Both the position numbers and the translations under genes were made by a program. A stretch of 19,272 nt of DNA from Candidatus Brocadia sp. GTDB lineage: Bacteria; Planctomycetota; Brocadiia; Brocadiales; Brocadiaceae. Position 1 is the stretch's first letter. The number at the start of each line of letters is the position of its first letter. The notes under the pieces are model-generated. The model had not been told where the DNA came from, made no database searches, and saw only the letters and a list, made by a program, of their open reading frames with translations. Location: positions 1 to 19,272 of the forward strand of contig JAUQXU010000261.1 in assembly GCA_030837935.1 (NCBI GenBank). The letters run 5' to 3'. This document shows, one piece after another, positions 6,656 through 13,875 of this stretch.

Positions 6656-7570
6656 ATGTATCAACGAAAATTTCATGATAATAAATCAAGCTGGTTAGGT
6701 CCGATTGCGATTGGCGGGATTGGTGGGAGCGGCACAAGGGTTATCGCCGAAATTTTAATACAACTCGGCTTTTATCTGGGAAAAGACCTTAACGTCGCTC
6801 GTGATAATTTATGGTTTACCCTTCTGTTTAAGAGGCCTCATTGGTTTTTAAAAAATTCGGTGAGAAAAGAATCGCAAATTTTCAAAGGCCTCACCATATT
6901 TGAAAAAGCAATGACTGCTGATGTAAAGTTCCACTATGAAGAATTGAGTTTTATCATAGGTGCCGTTGTTGAAATGATGTTCAAGGGGCACGATTACTTG
7001 GGTGCGGGTCGTGGTTTGTGGCCAATTAAGAGAGGTATAGCTATGTTCCGCTCAAAAATAAGTGACCATGCTAATTACATCGGTTGGGGGTGGAAAGAAC
7101 CCAATACCCATATTTATATTGAATATTTAAATAAATATTTTCAAAATTTTAAGTATATACATCTTATACGACATGGCATCGATATGGCATACAGTAATAA
7201 TCAATCCCAGTTATTCAACTGGGGGACAATGTTTGGAATTGCTGCGCATGATGTAACGATTCCTCTTCCCAGGCGATCACTTAAGTATTGGCATGAGGCA
7301 AATAAGAGGGCAATTACCCTTGGCCAGAAACTCTTAAAGGAAAGGTTTCTCGTCATTAATTTTGATAAGTTATGCATAAATCCGGGACGCGAAATAGAAT
7401 TATTAATAGATTTTCTTGGGTTGGATACCAAGGGTGTAAAAATGAATGAATTACAGAGGTTGCCCCAACCTCCTGAATCTTACGGGCGTTATAAAAACTA
7501 TGACCTATCTATTTTTAGCAACGATGAAATTGAGGCTGTGAAGGAGTTCGGGTTTGTTGTCGATAGGTAG
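6656..7570 (+). CDS. Sulfotransferase-family protein, second copy, divergent
   Basis: A 304-residue protein with a P-loop-like GGIGGSGTR (residues 20-28) as the 5'-phosphosulfate site and IRHGIDMAYSNNQ (171-183) as the 3'-phosphate site. GWKEPNTH at 145-152 is typical of the Sulfotransfer_3 branch rather than of the neighbour's subfamily. It lies 48 bases after the first sulfotransferase on the same strand, so it is probably the third gene of the operon. The start ATG at 6656 has only a weak AAGAGA before it. A kinase or other P-loop enzyme is less likely because both PAPS motifs are present. The two sulfotransferases are not close relatives, suggesting different acceptor positions. Confidence 0.8.
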   Translation: MYQRKFHDNKSSWLGPIAIGGIGGSGTRVIAEILIQLGFYLGKDLNVARDNLWFTLLFKRPHWFLKNSVRKESQIFKGLTIFEKAMTADVKFHYEELSFIIGAVVEMMFKGHDYLGAGRGLWPIKRGIAMFRSKISDHANYIGWGWKEPNTHIYIEYLNKYFQNFKYIHLIRHGIDMAYSNNQSQLFNWGTMFGIAAHDVTIPLPRRSLKYWHEANKRAITLGQKLLKERFLVINFDKLCINPGREIELLIDFLGLDTKGVKMNELQRLPQPPESYGRYKNYDLSIFSNDEIEAVKEFGFVVDR

Positions 7571-7698
7571 TCGTATATATGATTAAGGTAACAATTTAGT
7601 ATTTTGAAAAATCTCAATAGAAAGCCGTGTTTTGGTGGCTGTATCAGGGCGAATATACAGGGAGAGGCAGATTCAAAACACGTCTTTGCAATTTCCAA

Positions 7699-7883
7699 AT
7701 CCTGAAAGGATGTCATGATTATAGCCAATTGATGCATTCATGCCTGTTAACCCCGCAGGGGTGACATTGGTTTTTTATGCCGGTGTAATGGTATTTTTAT
7801 TTCACCCCTTCGGGGTTGTGTATTTTATCTGCCCATGGTTCTATAATCATTTCAGCCCTTCGGGCTTTTTTACCGCGTAGCGG
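7699..7883. repeat. Array of five 13-nt mini-hairpins with about 51-nt period
   Basis: Short hairpins made of a 5-bp stem and 3-nt loop recur: ATCCT-GAA-AGGAT (7699-7711), ACCCC-GCA-GGGGT (7750-7762), ACCCC-TTC-GGGGT (7804-7816), AGCCC-TTC-GGGCT (7854-7866), and a last CCGC-GTA-GCGG (7873-7883). The first four are 51, 54 and 50 bases apart, with AT-rich linkers often starting G-T/A-C-A-T. Similar arrays are dispersed in many genomes. Bases 7571-7698 between the sulfotransferase and the array hold no gene that I can support. Confidence 0.75.
7854..7871 (+). terminator. Intrinsic terminator
   Basis: AGCCC-TTC-GGGCT (7854-7866) followed by T at 7867-7871, together with the stem's final T making six Ts, is a compact intrinsic terminator on the plus strand. 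It is also the fourth member of the mini-hairpin array. It would end transcription from the flippase-sulfotransferase operon, about 285 bases after the last stop. Confidence 0.5.
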
Positions 7884-7920
7884 ATTTTATTTTTATTGCG
7901 TGTGAATACCTGCAGGTACG

Positions 7921-7943
7921 CACCTACAGAGACAGGTGTTTTT
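7921..7943 (+). terminator. Second possible terminator just before the nadB promoter
   Basis: CACCT (7921-7925) pairs with AGGTG (7934-7938), followed by TTTTT (7939-7943). The stem is only 5 bp, so it is a weak candidate, but it sits 27 bases before a -35 element and could insulate nadB from read-through. A 12-bp palindrome TACCTGCAGGTA lies just upstream at 7907-7918. Confidence 0.35.
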
Positions 7944-7969
7944 CAAAAAGCTAAATTGTTACGTTTTCT

Positions 7970-7998
7970 TTGACAAATAAATTTATTAAAGATAGAAT
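7970..7998 (+). promoter_or_regulatory. Near-consensus housekeeping promoter for nadB
   Basis: TTGACA (7970-7975), a 17-base spacer and TAGAAT (7993-7998) match the sigma-70 consensus in 11 of 12 positions. The expected transcription start is at about 8004-8006, which is the first base of the preferred nadB ATG. An alternative reading of the TTG at 7970 as a start codon would put the promoter inside the gene. Confidence 0.6.
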
Positions 7999-8005
7999 CC
8001 GTTCT

Positions 8006-9622
8006 ATGAAAAAAGAAGCAGAGTCCAAAAGGTACCTTATCTCCTTTGATAGTCATACCACTGCCCATGTCTTTACCGATGTGCTGGTAATTGGAAGTGG
8101 AGTTGCAGGACTCAGCGCCGCTATACAGGCAGCAAAGCATGGTAGTGTATTGATTGTTACGAAAGAAAAGATTGATGAAAATAATACGACCTATGCACAG
8201 GGAGGGATTGCTGTCGTTCTGTCAGACAAGGATACTAAAGCGAAACATATAAAAGACACGCTGGATGCGGGTCAGGGTTTGAGTGATGCCGCGACAATAA
8301 AGACCGTAGTCAGCGAAGGTCCCAGACGGGTGAACGAATTGATCGAATGGGGCGCTTCATTTGACAGAGAAAATAACCATCTGATCTTTACGCAGGAAGG
8401 CGGGCACCATTTCCCTCGTATCATTCATGCCCAGGGGGACTCGACAGGAAAAGAAGTAGAACAAACCCTGATTCGGGTTGTGAAAGAAAACAAAAATATC
8501 AAGGTCTTCGACCATACCTTCCTAATCGATCTCATTACGAAAGATGGAACTTGTAACGGTGCAGTTGCCTGGCACGCAAAGAAAGGAAACATGTTGATCT
8601 GGGCGAAGCGAACGATTCTTGCGACAGGGGGATGCGGCCAGGTTTACCGTGAAACGACGAATCCTGACGTTGCTACGGGGGATGGACTGGCAATGGCATA
8701 CCGGGCGGGTGCAGCCCTTCAGGATATGGAGTTCGTGCAGTTTCATCCTACAACACTCTATATTGCCGGGGCAGTACGGTTCCTCATTACAGAAACTGTG
8801 CGGGGCGAGGGGGGAATATTAAGAAATAAAAAGGGCGAGAGATTTATGCCAAAGTATCATCCGCAGGCTGAACTGGCGCCACGAGACGTAGTGAGCCAGA
8901 GCATCTTGAAAGAGATGCAAAAGACCGACCATACCCACGTGTATATCGATGTGCGTCATATTCCAAAAGAACGATTGTATGCGCGTTTCCCCAAGATCAG
9001 GGAAATTTGTGCATCGTTTGGAATTGATATTGCCAGAGATCTTATTCCGGTGCGTCCCAGCGCACACTATATGATTGGTGGAGTTAAGGTCAATCGTTTT
9101 TCCAGAACTACTATCAAACAACTCTACGCGTGTGGTGAAGTAGCCTGTACGGGAATGCATGGAGCCAATCGGCTCGGCAGCAATTCTCTGCTTGAGGGGC
9201 TGGTAACGGGTTATATGGCGGGAACAGATTCGTGTGAGTCAATCCGGCGTTCTAAACGGGAATTGTTCCCTTACACCATTCAGGAGTTTGCGGGTGGATC
9301 AAAGATTAGCTGGTTGGATCTGAACGATATTGGAAATTCTCTCAAAAGCCTTATGTGGAGGGATGCCGGGATAGAACGGGACGAAAAACACCTGCTTGAG
9401 GCGGAAGAAATGATCGAAATGTGGTGTAGTTATGTCATGGACAAGGAATTTGCCAATCCGAAGGGATGGGAGTTGCAGAACATGCTGCTGGTTTCCAGGC
9501 TTATTGTGATCTGCGCTCGTAAACGCAGGGAGTCCCGTGGCGTTCATCACCGCTCCGATTATCCGAAGACAGAAAATACGCGCTGGAAGAAACATATCAC
9601 GATGAAGAAAGCCAAATCGTAA
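8006..9622 (+). CDS. nadB: L-aspartate oxidase
   Basis: A 538-residue FAD enzyme that oxidises L-aspartate to iminoaspartate, the first step of de novo NAD synthesis; fumarate can serve as acceptor in anaerobes. It has the dinucleotide-binding VIGSGVAGLSAA (28-39), QFHPT (245-249), RGEGG (266-270), APRD with the catalytic Arg (291-294), SAHYMIGG (352-359) and GANRLGSNSLLEG (386-398), then the C-terminal helical domain. Those motifs and the SKRYLISFDS opening favour NadB over SdhA/FrdA, since no iron-sulfur subunit or cytochrome gene is adjacent. A TTG at 7970 would add 12 residues but is part of a promoter, so ATG 8006 is preferred. No nadA or nadC lies nearby. Confidence 0.93.
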   Translation: MKKEAESKRYLISFDSHTTAHVFTDVLVIGSGVAGLSAAIQAAKHGSVLIVTKEKIDENNTTYAQGGIAVVLSDKDTKAKHIKDTLDAGQGLSDAATIKTVVSEGPRRVNELIEWGASFDRENNHLIFTQEGGHHFPRIIHAQGDSTGKEVEQTLIRVVKENKNIKVFDHTFLIDLITKDGTCNGAVAWHAKKGNMLIWAKRTILATGGCGQVYRETTNPDVATGDGLAMAYRAGAALQDMEFVQFHPTTLYIAGAVRFLITETVRGEGGILRNKKGERFMPKYHPQAELAPRDVVSQSILKEMQKTDHTHVYIDVRHIPKERLYARFPKIREICASFGIDIARDLIPVRPSAHYMIGGVKVNRFSRTTIKQLYACGEVACTGMHGANRLGSNSLLEGLVTGYMAGTDSCESIRRSKRELFPYTIQEFAGGSKISWLDLNDIGNSLKSLMWRDAGIERDEKHLLEAEEMIEMWCSYVMDKEFANPKGWELQNMLLVSRLIVICARKRRESRGVHHRSDYPKTENTRWKKHITMKKAKS

Positions 9623-9900
9623 GAGGATAATTATATCATTAATCTCAGTTTACTCTATACTATTCCCCTGTAAAAACCTCGTTTCTCATTTCTGTCATTT
9701 GATATGAGAATTTGCTTCGGATTTTGATATTTGAATTTCGAATTTGTCAAAAAATAAACGTTAGTATTGTTGTTCAGCACGGAGTAACTCTTTTTGGTTG
9801 TGGCTATGCTGCGCCAGGTATTCTGAGATGTTGCTACATTTTCCCTTGACAACCTTTCCCGAAGTCATTAAATTAATTCCCTTTGCGCATGAATTTAATT
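9623..9900. other. Intergenic region without a supported gene
   Basis: This AT-rich stretch contains a 7-bp inverted repeat (TTCTCAT 9683-9689 with ATGAGAA 9704-9710). A single ATAAACGTT, part of the AAACGTT motif family seen elsewhere in the window, lies at about 9754-9762. A 65-codon minus-strand frame is low-complexity and unsupported. No convincing terminator for nadB is visible. Confidence 0.5.
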
Positions 9901-9929
9901 TTGAAAATTATCCGTTTAGCTGGTATCCT
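9901..9929 (+). promoter_or_regulatory. Candidate promoter for the YjbQ gene
   Basis: TTGAAA (9901-9906), a 17-base spacer and TATCCT (9924-9929) give an expected start near 9936 and a leader of about 20 bases to the ATG at 9956. The spacing is ideal, but the -10 is only moderate. Confidence 0.4.
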
Positions 9930-9955
9930 TAAATATATAAAAGGGCTATTTATAC

Positions 9956-10369
9956 ATGAAATTTCTGACCGAATACATGACGTTTAATACTAAAAGGCGG
10001 CATGAATTTATCAACATTACGAGAGAAGTCGATAGGGTATTTCAGAAGAGTGGCATTAAAGAGGGTATGATTTTGATCTCTGCCATGCATATAACATCAG
10101 GGGTCTTCGTTAATGATGCCGAACCAGGGCTCCATCGGGATATTGAAGAGTGGTTGCTAAAACTGATCCCGGAAGGCCATGATTACTACCATCACAGGAC
10201 AGGCGAGGTGAATGGTGATGCGCACCTCAGAAACCTTCTTATCGGCCATCAGGTGATCGTGCCGGTAACTGATGGGAAATTAGACCTCGGCACCTGGCAA
10301 AAGATATTTTATGCCGAATTTGACGGACAGCGTAGCAAACGGCTCGTTATTAAAGTAATGGGGGAATAA
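9956..10369 (+). CDS. YjbQ / UPF0047 family protein
   Basis: A 137-residue single-domain protein of the YjbQ (UPF0047) family. Members have been reported to have weak thiamine-phosphate synthase activity, but their physiological role is unsettled. The conserved features are present: SAMHITSGV (42-50), NDAEPGL (53-59), the His-rich NGDAHLRNLLIGH (86-98) with its metal-binding-type histidines, LGTWQKIFYAEFDG (111-124) and the closing strand. Length is normal. A promoter-like sequence precedes it, and the oxidoreductase gene follows after 47 bases, so it may be first in the metV/metF operon. The functional link to that operon is unknown. Confidence 0.88.
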   Translation: MKFLTEYMTFNTKRRHEFINITREVDRVFQKSGIKEGMILISAMHITSGVFVNDAEPGLHRDIEEWLLKLIPEGHDYYHHRTGEVNGDAHLRNLLIGHQVIVPVTDGKLDLGTWQKIFYAEFDGQRSKRLVIKVMGE

Positions 10370-10416
10370 TAAATTTTTTGTCATGAATCTCTGAAGGTTT
10401 GTTAAATAAATAAAAC

Positions 10417-12507
10417 GTGGCTATGACAGTAACGAATAAATGTGCAACGCCTGACAAAAAAATAAACGAAGAAGCGCCGTGTATCCTGGCCTGTCCGATA
10501 CGGCAGGATGCCCGTGATTACGTTCAGCTTATTGCCAGAGGGCGTTTCGGTGAGGCATTCCGGCTGGTGAGGGAGAGAAATCCTCTGCCCGCAGCATGCG
10601 GTCGTATCTGTACCCATCCATGTGAAACAAAATGCCGGCGGAATAGCACAGATGCCCCAATCGCCATTGCATGGCTCAAACGTTTTCTTGGCGATAATTT
10701 TTCTGAGGAAATCAGGAAAACAACCACGGAGAAATATCCCGAAAGAATCGCGATCATTGGTGCTGGCCCCGCAGGACTTGCTGCTGCTAATGATCTGGCC
10801 CTCCTGGGATATTCATGCACAATCTTTGAATCCAACTCCACCCCGGGAGGCATGCTCCGTATGGGTGTGCCGACCTATCGTCTGCCCAGAACGGCCATTG
10901 ATAACGATGTCGAATTTATCAAAAAATTGGGAGTTGAAATTCAATACAATACAACGTTTGGCGTAGACATTACCTTCGATAGTTTGAAAAAGAAGGGATT
11001 CTCAGCCATTTTTATTGGCGTAGGACTGCTGGAAAGTCGTATGCTGAATATCGAAGGAGCACAACTCGATGGTGTCCTTAAAGGTGTATCCTTTTTAAAT
11101 GAGGTAAACACCACAGGAAGTGGCAGGATTGGAAAGAATGTCCTGGTGATAGGCGGAGGCGCTGTCGCGATGGATTGTGCACGGACGGCATTACGCCTGA
11201 AACCAAACAAGGTATCCGTTGCCTGCCTTGAATCCAGAAAGGAAATGCCGACGACCGATTTTGAAATCGAAGAGGCAGTTCATGAAGGGGCTGTTCTTTA
11301 CAACTCTGTAGGTCCTAAACGCATTATCGGGAAAGACGGAAAGGTAACGGGTTTGGAAACCCTCAAGGTGAAATATGTCTTTGATGAACAAAAACGTTTT
11401 AATCCAGCCTTTTACGAAGGATCAGAGTCTATCATCGAGGCGGATACTATCATTCTTGCAATCGGACAGGCATCGGATCTCTCTTTCCTAAAAGGGCAGG
11501 AGGGTATTCAAGTCACGCGTGGCGGTACGATCATCGTTAATCCCCATAACTTCAGCACCTCTGTGCATGGTATCTATGCCGGTGGTGATGTTGTGTTGGG
11601 TCGGGGAACCATGACTGAAGGAATGGCGCAGGGTAAAAAAGCGGCGATTGCGATTCACAATACCCTGAGGAATACGGCAATAAAAGACGAGAAATGGGCT
11701 GAAAAACCTGCAGTTCCTGATGTGATTCCATCCAGGATCGCCTTCATCAAGAAAGAGCAGAAACAAGAGATGCCCACCATGCCATTAGATGAAAGACTGA
11801 GTAACTTTGATGAGGTCGAGTTGGGATTCCAGTTGAATGCGGCCGTAAAGGAGGCACAGCGGTGTATGAACTGCGGCGCTGGTGCATTTGTAGATGATAA
11901 TCTCTGCGTCGGATGCCTCACGTGCGTGAGGATATGCCCCTTTGAAGTTCCTAAAATTAAAAAGGGAGACGCCACGGCTTATATTGACGGAGATTGTCAA
12001 TCCTGCGGTTTGTGTGTTGTCGAATGTCCTGCAAAGGCCATCGACTTTAAAACGCCGTTAGAAGATTGTGGAAAAGACGCTCTTGAAGCTGTTTTTCAGG
12101 AAGAATCTATCCGGGGTGTAAAACCGCTTATTATAAATTTTTATTGCCAATACAGCGCGTGTAATGAGGATAAAATCGATGCCACAGATAATGTGCTTTT
12201 TTCTCATGTCAGGCGGGTAGGCGTGCTGGGGCTGGGTAAAGTTGCCCCTTCATTGTACTTGAGGGCGTTTGAGCTAGGCGCTCACGGGGTAATGGTAACG
12301 GCTTGTAAGGGTGATATCTGCCACTTTTGCAAAGATCGTGAGTGGGTTGAAAGACGAATAAAATTTATTTCCCAGCTTCTTGGAGGTTTAGGAATGGATC
12401 CGGGACGGTTGAGAACCCATTTTGTTTCTTCGCAGAATGGCAAGGAAGTTTTTGAACTTGCCTTTCGTATGGTTGAAGATATAAGAAATTTACAAACAAT
12501 AACATAA
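10417..12507 (+). CDS. Fused GltD-like NAD(P)/FAD oxidoreductase - 2[4Fe-4S] ferredoxin - MvhD-like protein
   Basis: A 696-residue three-part electron-transfer protein. Residues 25-75 form the Cys-rich cap seen in GltD/DPYD enzymes (CILACPIRQD, CGRICTHPCETKC). Residues 110-420 are two Rossmann domains: FAD site IIGAGPAGLAAA at 113-124, NAD(P) site VIGGGAVAMDCART at 244-257, and closing YAGGDVVLGRGTM at 387-399. Residues 483-540 hold two [4Fe-4S] motifs (CVGCLTCVRICP at 497-508, CQSCGLCVVECP at 527-538). Residues 570-690 resemble MvhD/FlpD, with Cys at 577, 582, 630, 635 and 638. The Cys normally seen in the VMCSGRV motif of MvhD appears to be replaced (VLGLGKV, 603-609). Adjacent metV and metF suggest it delivers electrons to methylene-THF reductase, replacing separate HdrABC-MvhD subunits. 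The start may be GTG 10417 or ATG 10423. Confidence 0.88.
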   Translation: MAMTVTNKCATPDKKINEEAPCILACPIRQDARDYVQLIARGRFGEAFRLVRERNPLPAACGRICTHPCETKCRRNSTDAPIAIAWLKRFLGDNFSEEIRKTTTEKYPERIAIIGAGPAGLAAANDLALLGYSCTIFESNSTPGGMLRMGVPTYRLPRTAIDNDVEFIKKLGVEIQYNTTFGVDITFDSLKKKGFSAIFIGVGLLESRMLNIEGAQLDGVLKGVSFLNEVNTTGSGRIGKNVLVIGGGAVAMDCARTALRLKPNKVSVACLESRKEMPTTDFEIEEAVHEGAVLYNSVGPKRIIGKDGKVTGLETLKVKYVFDEQKRFNPAFYEGSESIIEADTIILAIGQASDLSFLKGQEGIQVTRGGTIIVNPHNFSTSVHGIYAGGDVVLGRGTMTEGMAQGKKAAIAIHNTLRNTAIKDEKWAEKPAVPDVIPSRIAFIKKEQKQEMPTMPLDERLSNFDEVELGFQLNAAVKEAQRCMNCGAGAFVDDNLCVGCLTCVRICPFEVPKIKKGDATAYIDGDCQSCGLCVVECPAKAIDFKTPLEDCGKDALEAVFQEESIRGVKPLIINFYCQYSACNEDKIDATDNVLFSHVRRVGVLGLGKVAPSLYLRAFELGAHGVMVTACKGDICHFCKDREWVERRIKFISQLLGGLGMDPGRLRTHFVSSQNGKEVFELAFRMVEDIRNLQTIT

Positions 12508-12514
12508 TTGGCAG

Positions 12515-12540
12515 GATGGGTTAAGCGAAGCGAACCTATC
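12515..12540. repeat. REP-like palindrome (GATGGGTT type)
   Basis: GATGGGTT (12516-12523, read with its preceding G) pairs with AACCTATC (12533-12540) with one G-T wobble and a loop around AGCGAAGCG. This is the widespread dispersed hairpin family that typically reads GGATGGGTT...AACCCATC. It fills the 102-base gap between the fused oxidoreductase and metV, and its presence argues that the TTG at 12508 is not the metV start. Confidence 0.6.
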
Positions 12541-12609
12541 GTTGTCTTATGGGAAAAATATTATGATAATTCAGTGTTGTTCTGTAAAACTCTGTGGTGG
12601 ATTATTGTC

Positions 12610-13287
12610 ATGATTGTAGCATCATCAAAACCGTTTCAAGAAATTAAACAGATGCTTTCTGGTTTCAAAAAGGTCTGTGTGCTGGGATGCGGTTCATGCG
12701 TAACGATTTGTCATACCGGTGGTGAAAAACAGGTTACTGAACTTGCCGTACAACTCCGCCTTTCCGCGAAACTGGAAGGCAGGGAGGTTGAAGTTATAGA
12801 GGATTCTACACTCCGGCAGTGTGAGTGGGAATTTATAGAGGACATCAAAGAAGTTATTAAGGACTGTGATGCCGTCCTTTCTATAGCCTGCGGTATAGGT
12901 GTGCAATACATGGCAGAAAGATTCCCCATGATCAGGATCTTTCCCGGTGTAAATACCACCTTCATGGGCGGTCCTGTTGAGCAGGGAATCTTTTGGGAGC
13001 GGTGTGCAGGCTGTGGCAATTGTATCCTCGGAACCACAGGCGGGTTATGCCCTGTAAGCCGATGCGCAAAGAGTTTACTGAACGGACCATGCGGGGGTTC
13101 CCAAAATGGAAAGTGCGAGGTCTCACAAGAAACCCCCTGTGTGTGGCATCAGATATATGACCAGTTAGATACTCAACAGCTTTTAGCGACGATGGAAACG
13201 ATTGTACCTCCTAAAGACTGGACTACGGGTATGGAAAATCATCCGCGAAAGATGATCCTTGAACACTTGGTTATGAAAAAACAATAA
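12610..13287 (+). CDS. metV: MetV, zinc/iron-sulfur partner of methylene-THF reductase
   Basis: A 225-residue member of the MetV (methylene-tetrahydrofolate reductase C-terminal-like) family. It has an N-terminal Cys motif CGSCVTICHTGG (27-38), a further Cys-containing segment (SIACGIGVQYMAE, 91-103) and a Cys-rich C-terminal part (CAGCGNCILG 132-141, CPVSRCAKSLLNGPCGG 147-163, GKCEVS). In acetogens MetV binds MetF and carries electrons to it from Hdr-type subunits. The preferred start is ATG 12610; a frame opening at TTG 12508 runs through a repeat. The protein ends WTTGMENHPRKMILEHL plus a Lys-rich tail. A diverged second copy of this tail is found beyond hicBA, at 13786-13860. The product is full length and looks functional. 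Confidence 0.87.
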   Translation: MIVASSKPFQEIKQMLSGFKKVCVLGCGSCVTICHTGGEKQVTELAVQLRLSAKLEGREVEVIEDSTLRQCEWEFIEDIKEVIKDCDAVLSIACGIGVQYMAERFPMIRIFPGVNTTFMGGPVEQGIFWERCAGCGNCILGTTGGLCPVSRCAKSLLNGPCGGSQNGKCEVSQETPCVWHQIYDQLDTQQLLATMETIVPPKDWTTGMENHPRKMILEHLVMKKQ

Positions 13288-13305
13288 AAACCGTCCTGTT
13301 TTTAT
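13284..13305. promoter_or_regulatory. Palindrome over the metV stop, just upstream of hicB
   Basis: ATAAAAAC (13284-13291) pairs perfectly with GTTTTTAT (13298-13305) around a 6-nt loop. It covers the metV stop codon and abuts the hicB Shine-Dalgarno (AGGAGG, 13306-13311). It could be a TA-operon operator or an RNA hairpin limiting ribosome access. The stem is AT-rich and the HicB here lacks an obvious DNA-binding tail, so its role is open. Confidence 0.4.
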
Positions 13306-13319
13306 AGGAGGAAACTACT

Positions 13320-13565
13320 ATGTTAACAGAGTATATTCAGAAGGCACTGGGGCTTGCCCATTATGAAATAATTGAAGACGAAGGGACATACTGGGGAGAG
13401 ATTTCTGACCTTCAGGGTGTATGGGGAAAAGCAAAAACTCTTGAAAAATGTAGAGATGAACTGAGAGAAGCATTGGAAGAGTGGATTGTCTTTAGGTTAA
13501 AGAATAACCTCGAGTTGCCTGTAATTGAAGGTATCGACCTTAACATTGCAGAACATATTATCTAA
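13320..13565 (+). CDS. hicB: HicB-family antitoxin
   Basis: An 81-residue HicB-like protein with the partial RNase H fold. It shows the strand pattern YEIIEDEGTYWGEISDLQG (residues 15-33) and the helix TLEKCRDELREALEEWIVF (40-58). It should bind and neutralise the HicA toxin encoded next. It ends ELPVIEGIDLNIAEHII with no added ribbon-helix-helix or HTH, so autoregulation by direct DNA binding is not obvious. The ATG has an excellent Shine-Dalgarno (GGAGGAAA). The antitoxin-first order and the 1-base overlap with hicA are common for such pairs. It sits between metV and metF and is unrelated to their metabolism. Confidence 0.9.
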   Translation: MLTEYIQKALGLAHYEIIEDEGTYWGEISDLQGVWGKAKTLEKCRDELREALEEWIVFRLKNNLELPVIEGIDLNIAEHII

Positions 13566-13783
13566 TGGAGAAATTAAGGCCTGTAACGTGGCAGGAATTT
13601 GTTTCGAGAATGAAAGAGCTTGGGTTTGAAGGGCCATTCTTTGGTGGAAAACATCCTAAAATGAGAAAAGGAACTCAAACAGTTATAATCCCCAATAAGC
13701 ATGAGTCAGAAATTGGCGTAGGTTTTTTAACGAGGCTTTTGAGACAATCAGGCATTAGTAAAGATGCGTGGTTGAATAAATAG
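13565..13783 (+). CDS. hicA: HicA-family mRNA interferase toxin
   Basis: A 72-residue HicA toxin, a small double-stranded-RNA-binding-like fold that cleaves mRNA. The catalytic His is the one in GGKHPKMRKG (His30). The following strands (TQTVIIPNKHESEIGVG) and closing helices (TRLLRQSGISKDAWLN) complete the family profile, which begins here with the helix FVSRMKELGFE. It overlaps hicB by one base (TAATG), so the pair is translationally coupled. The frame is intact and the key His is present, so the toxin is probably active. Its TAG stop is directly followed by the duplicated metV tail. Confidence 0.9.
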   Translation: MEKLRPVTWQEFVSRMKELGFEGPFFGGKHPKMRKGTQTVIIPNKHESEIGVGFLTRLLRQSGISKDAWLNK

Positions 13784-13785
13784 CC

Positions 13786-13860
13786 AAAGAGGGTTGGAAA
13801 ACTGGCGCAGAAAATCATACACGAAAGATGGTCTTTGAACGCCTGATGATAAAAAAATAA
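13786..13860 (+). pseudogene. Second, diverged copy of the metV 3' end
   Basis: These 25 codons (including TAA) read KEGWKTGAENHTRKMVFERL plus a short basic end. They align with the last 25 codons of metV (13213-13287). By eye, 13 of 21 aligned residues from the Trp onward are identical, and several differences are synonymous (GGT/GGC, ACG/ACT, TTG/CTG). The fragment begins immediately after the hicA stop, has no start codon or ribosome-binding site of its own, and ends with a stop at the same place as metV. This is the expected footprint of an insertion or recombination that duplicated or supplied a metV 3' end on the far side of hicBA. Confidence 0.75.
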
Positions 13861-13875
13861 TGAGGTATAAATATT

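Noticed and set aside
7498..7737. 79-codon minus-strand frame after the second sulfotransferase
   Set aside because: Overlaps the sulfotransferase 3' end and repeat DNA, and has no coding character.
7699..7883. Mini-hairpin array as a CRISPR array
   Set aside because: The repeats are only 13 nt, their stem sequences differ from unit to unit, and no cas genes are near.
9655..9852. 65-codon minus-strand frame downstream of nadB
   Set aside because: Low-complexity AT-rich translation, no ribosome-binding site, no family resemblance.
10678..10685. AAACGTTT inside the fused oxidoreductase gene as another operator
   Set aside because: It lies within coding sequence and lacks the ATAAACGTT flank, so it is most likely chance.
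12508..12609. TTG start extending metV by 34 residues
   Set aside because: The stretch includes a REP-like palindrome and encodes residues absent from typical MetV starts; ATG 12610 gives the usual N-terminus.
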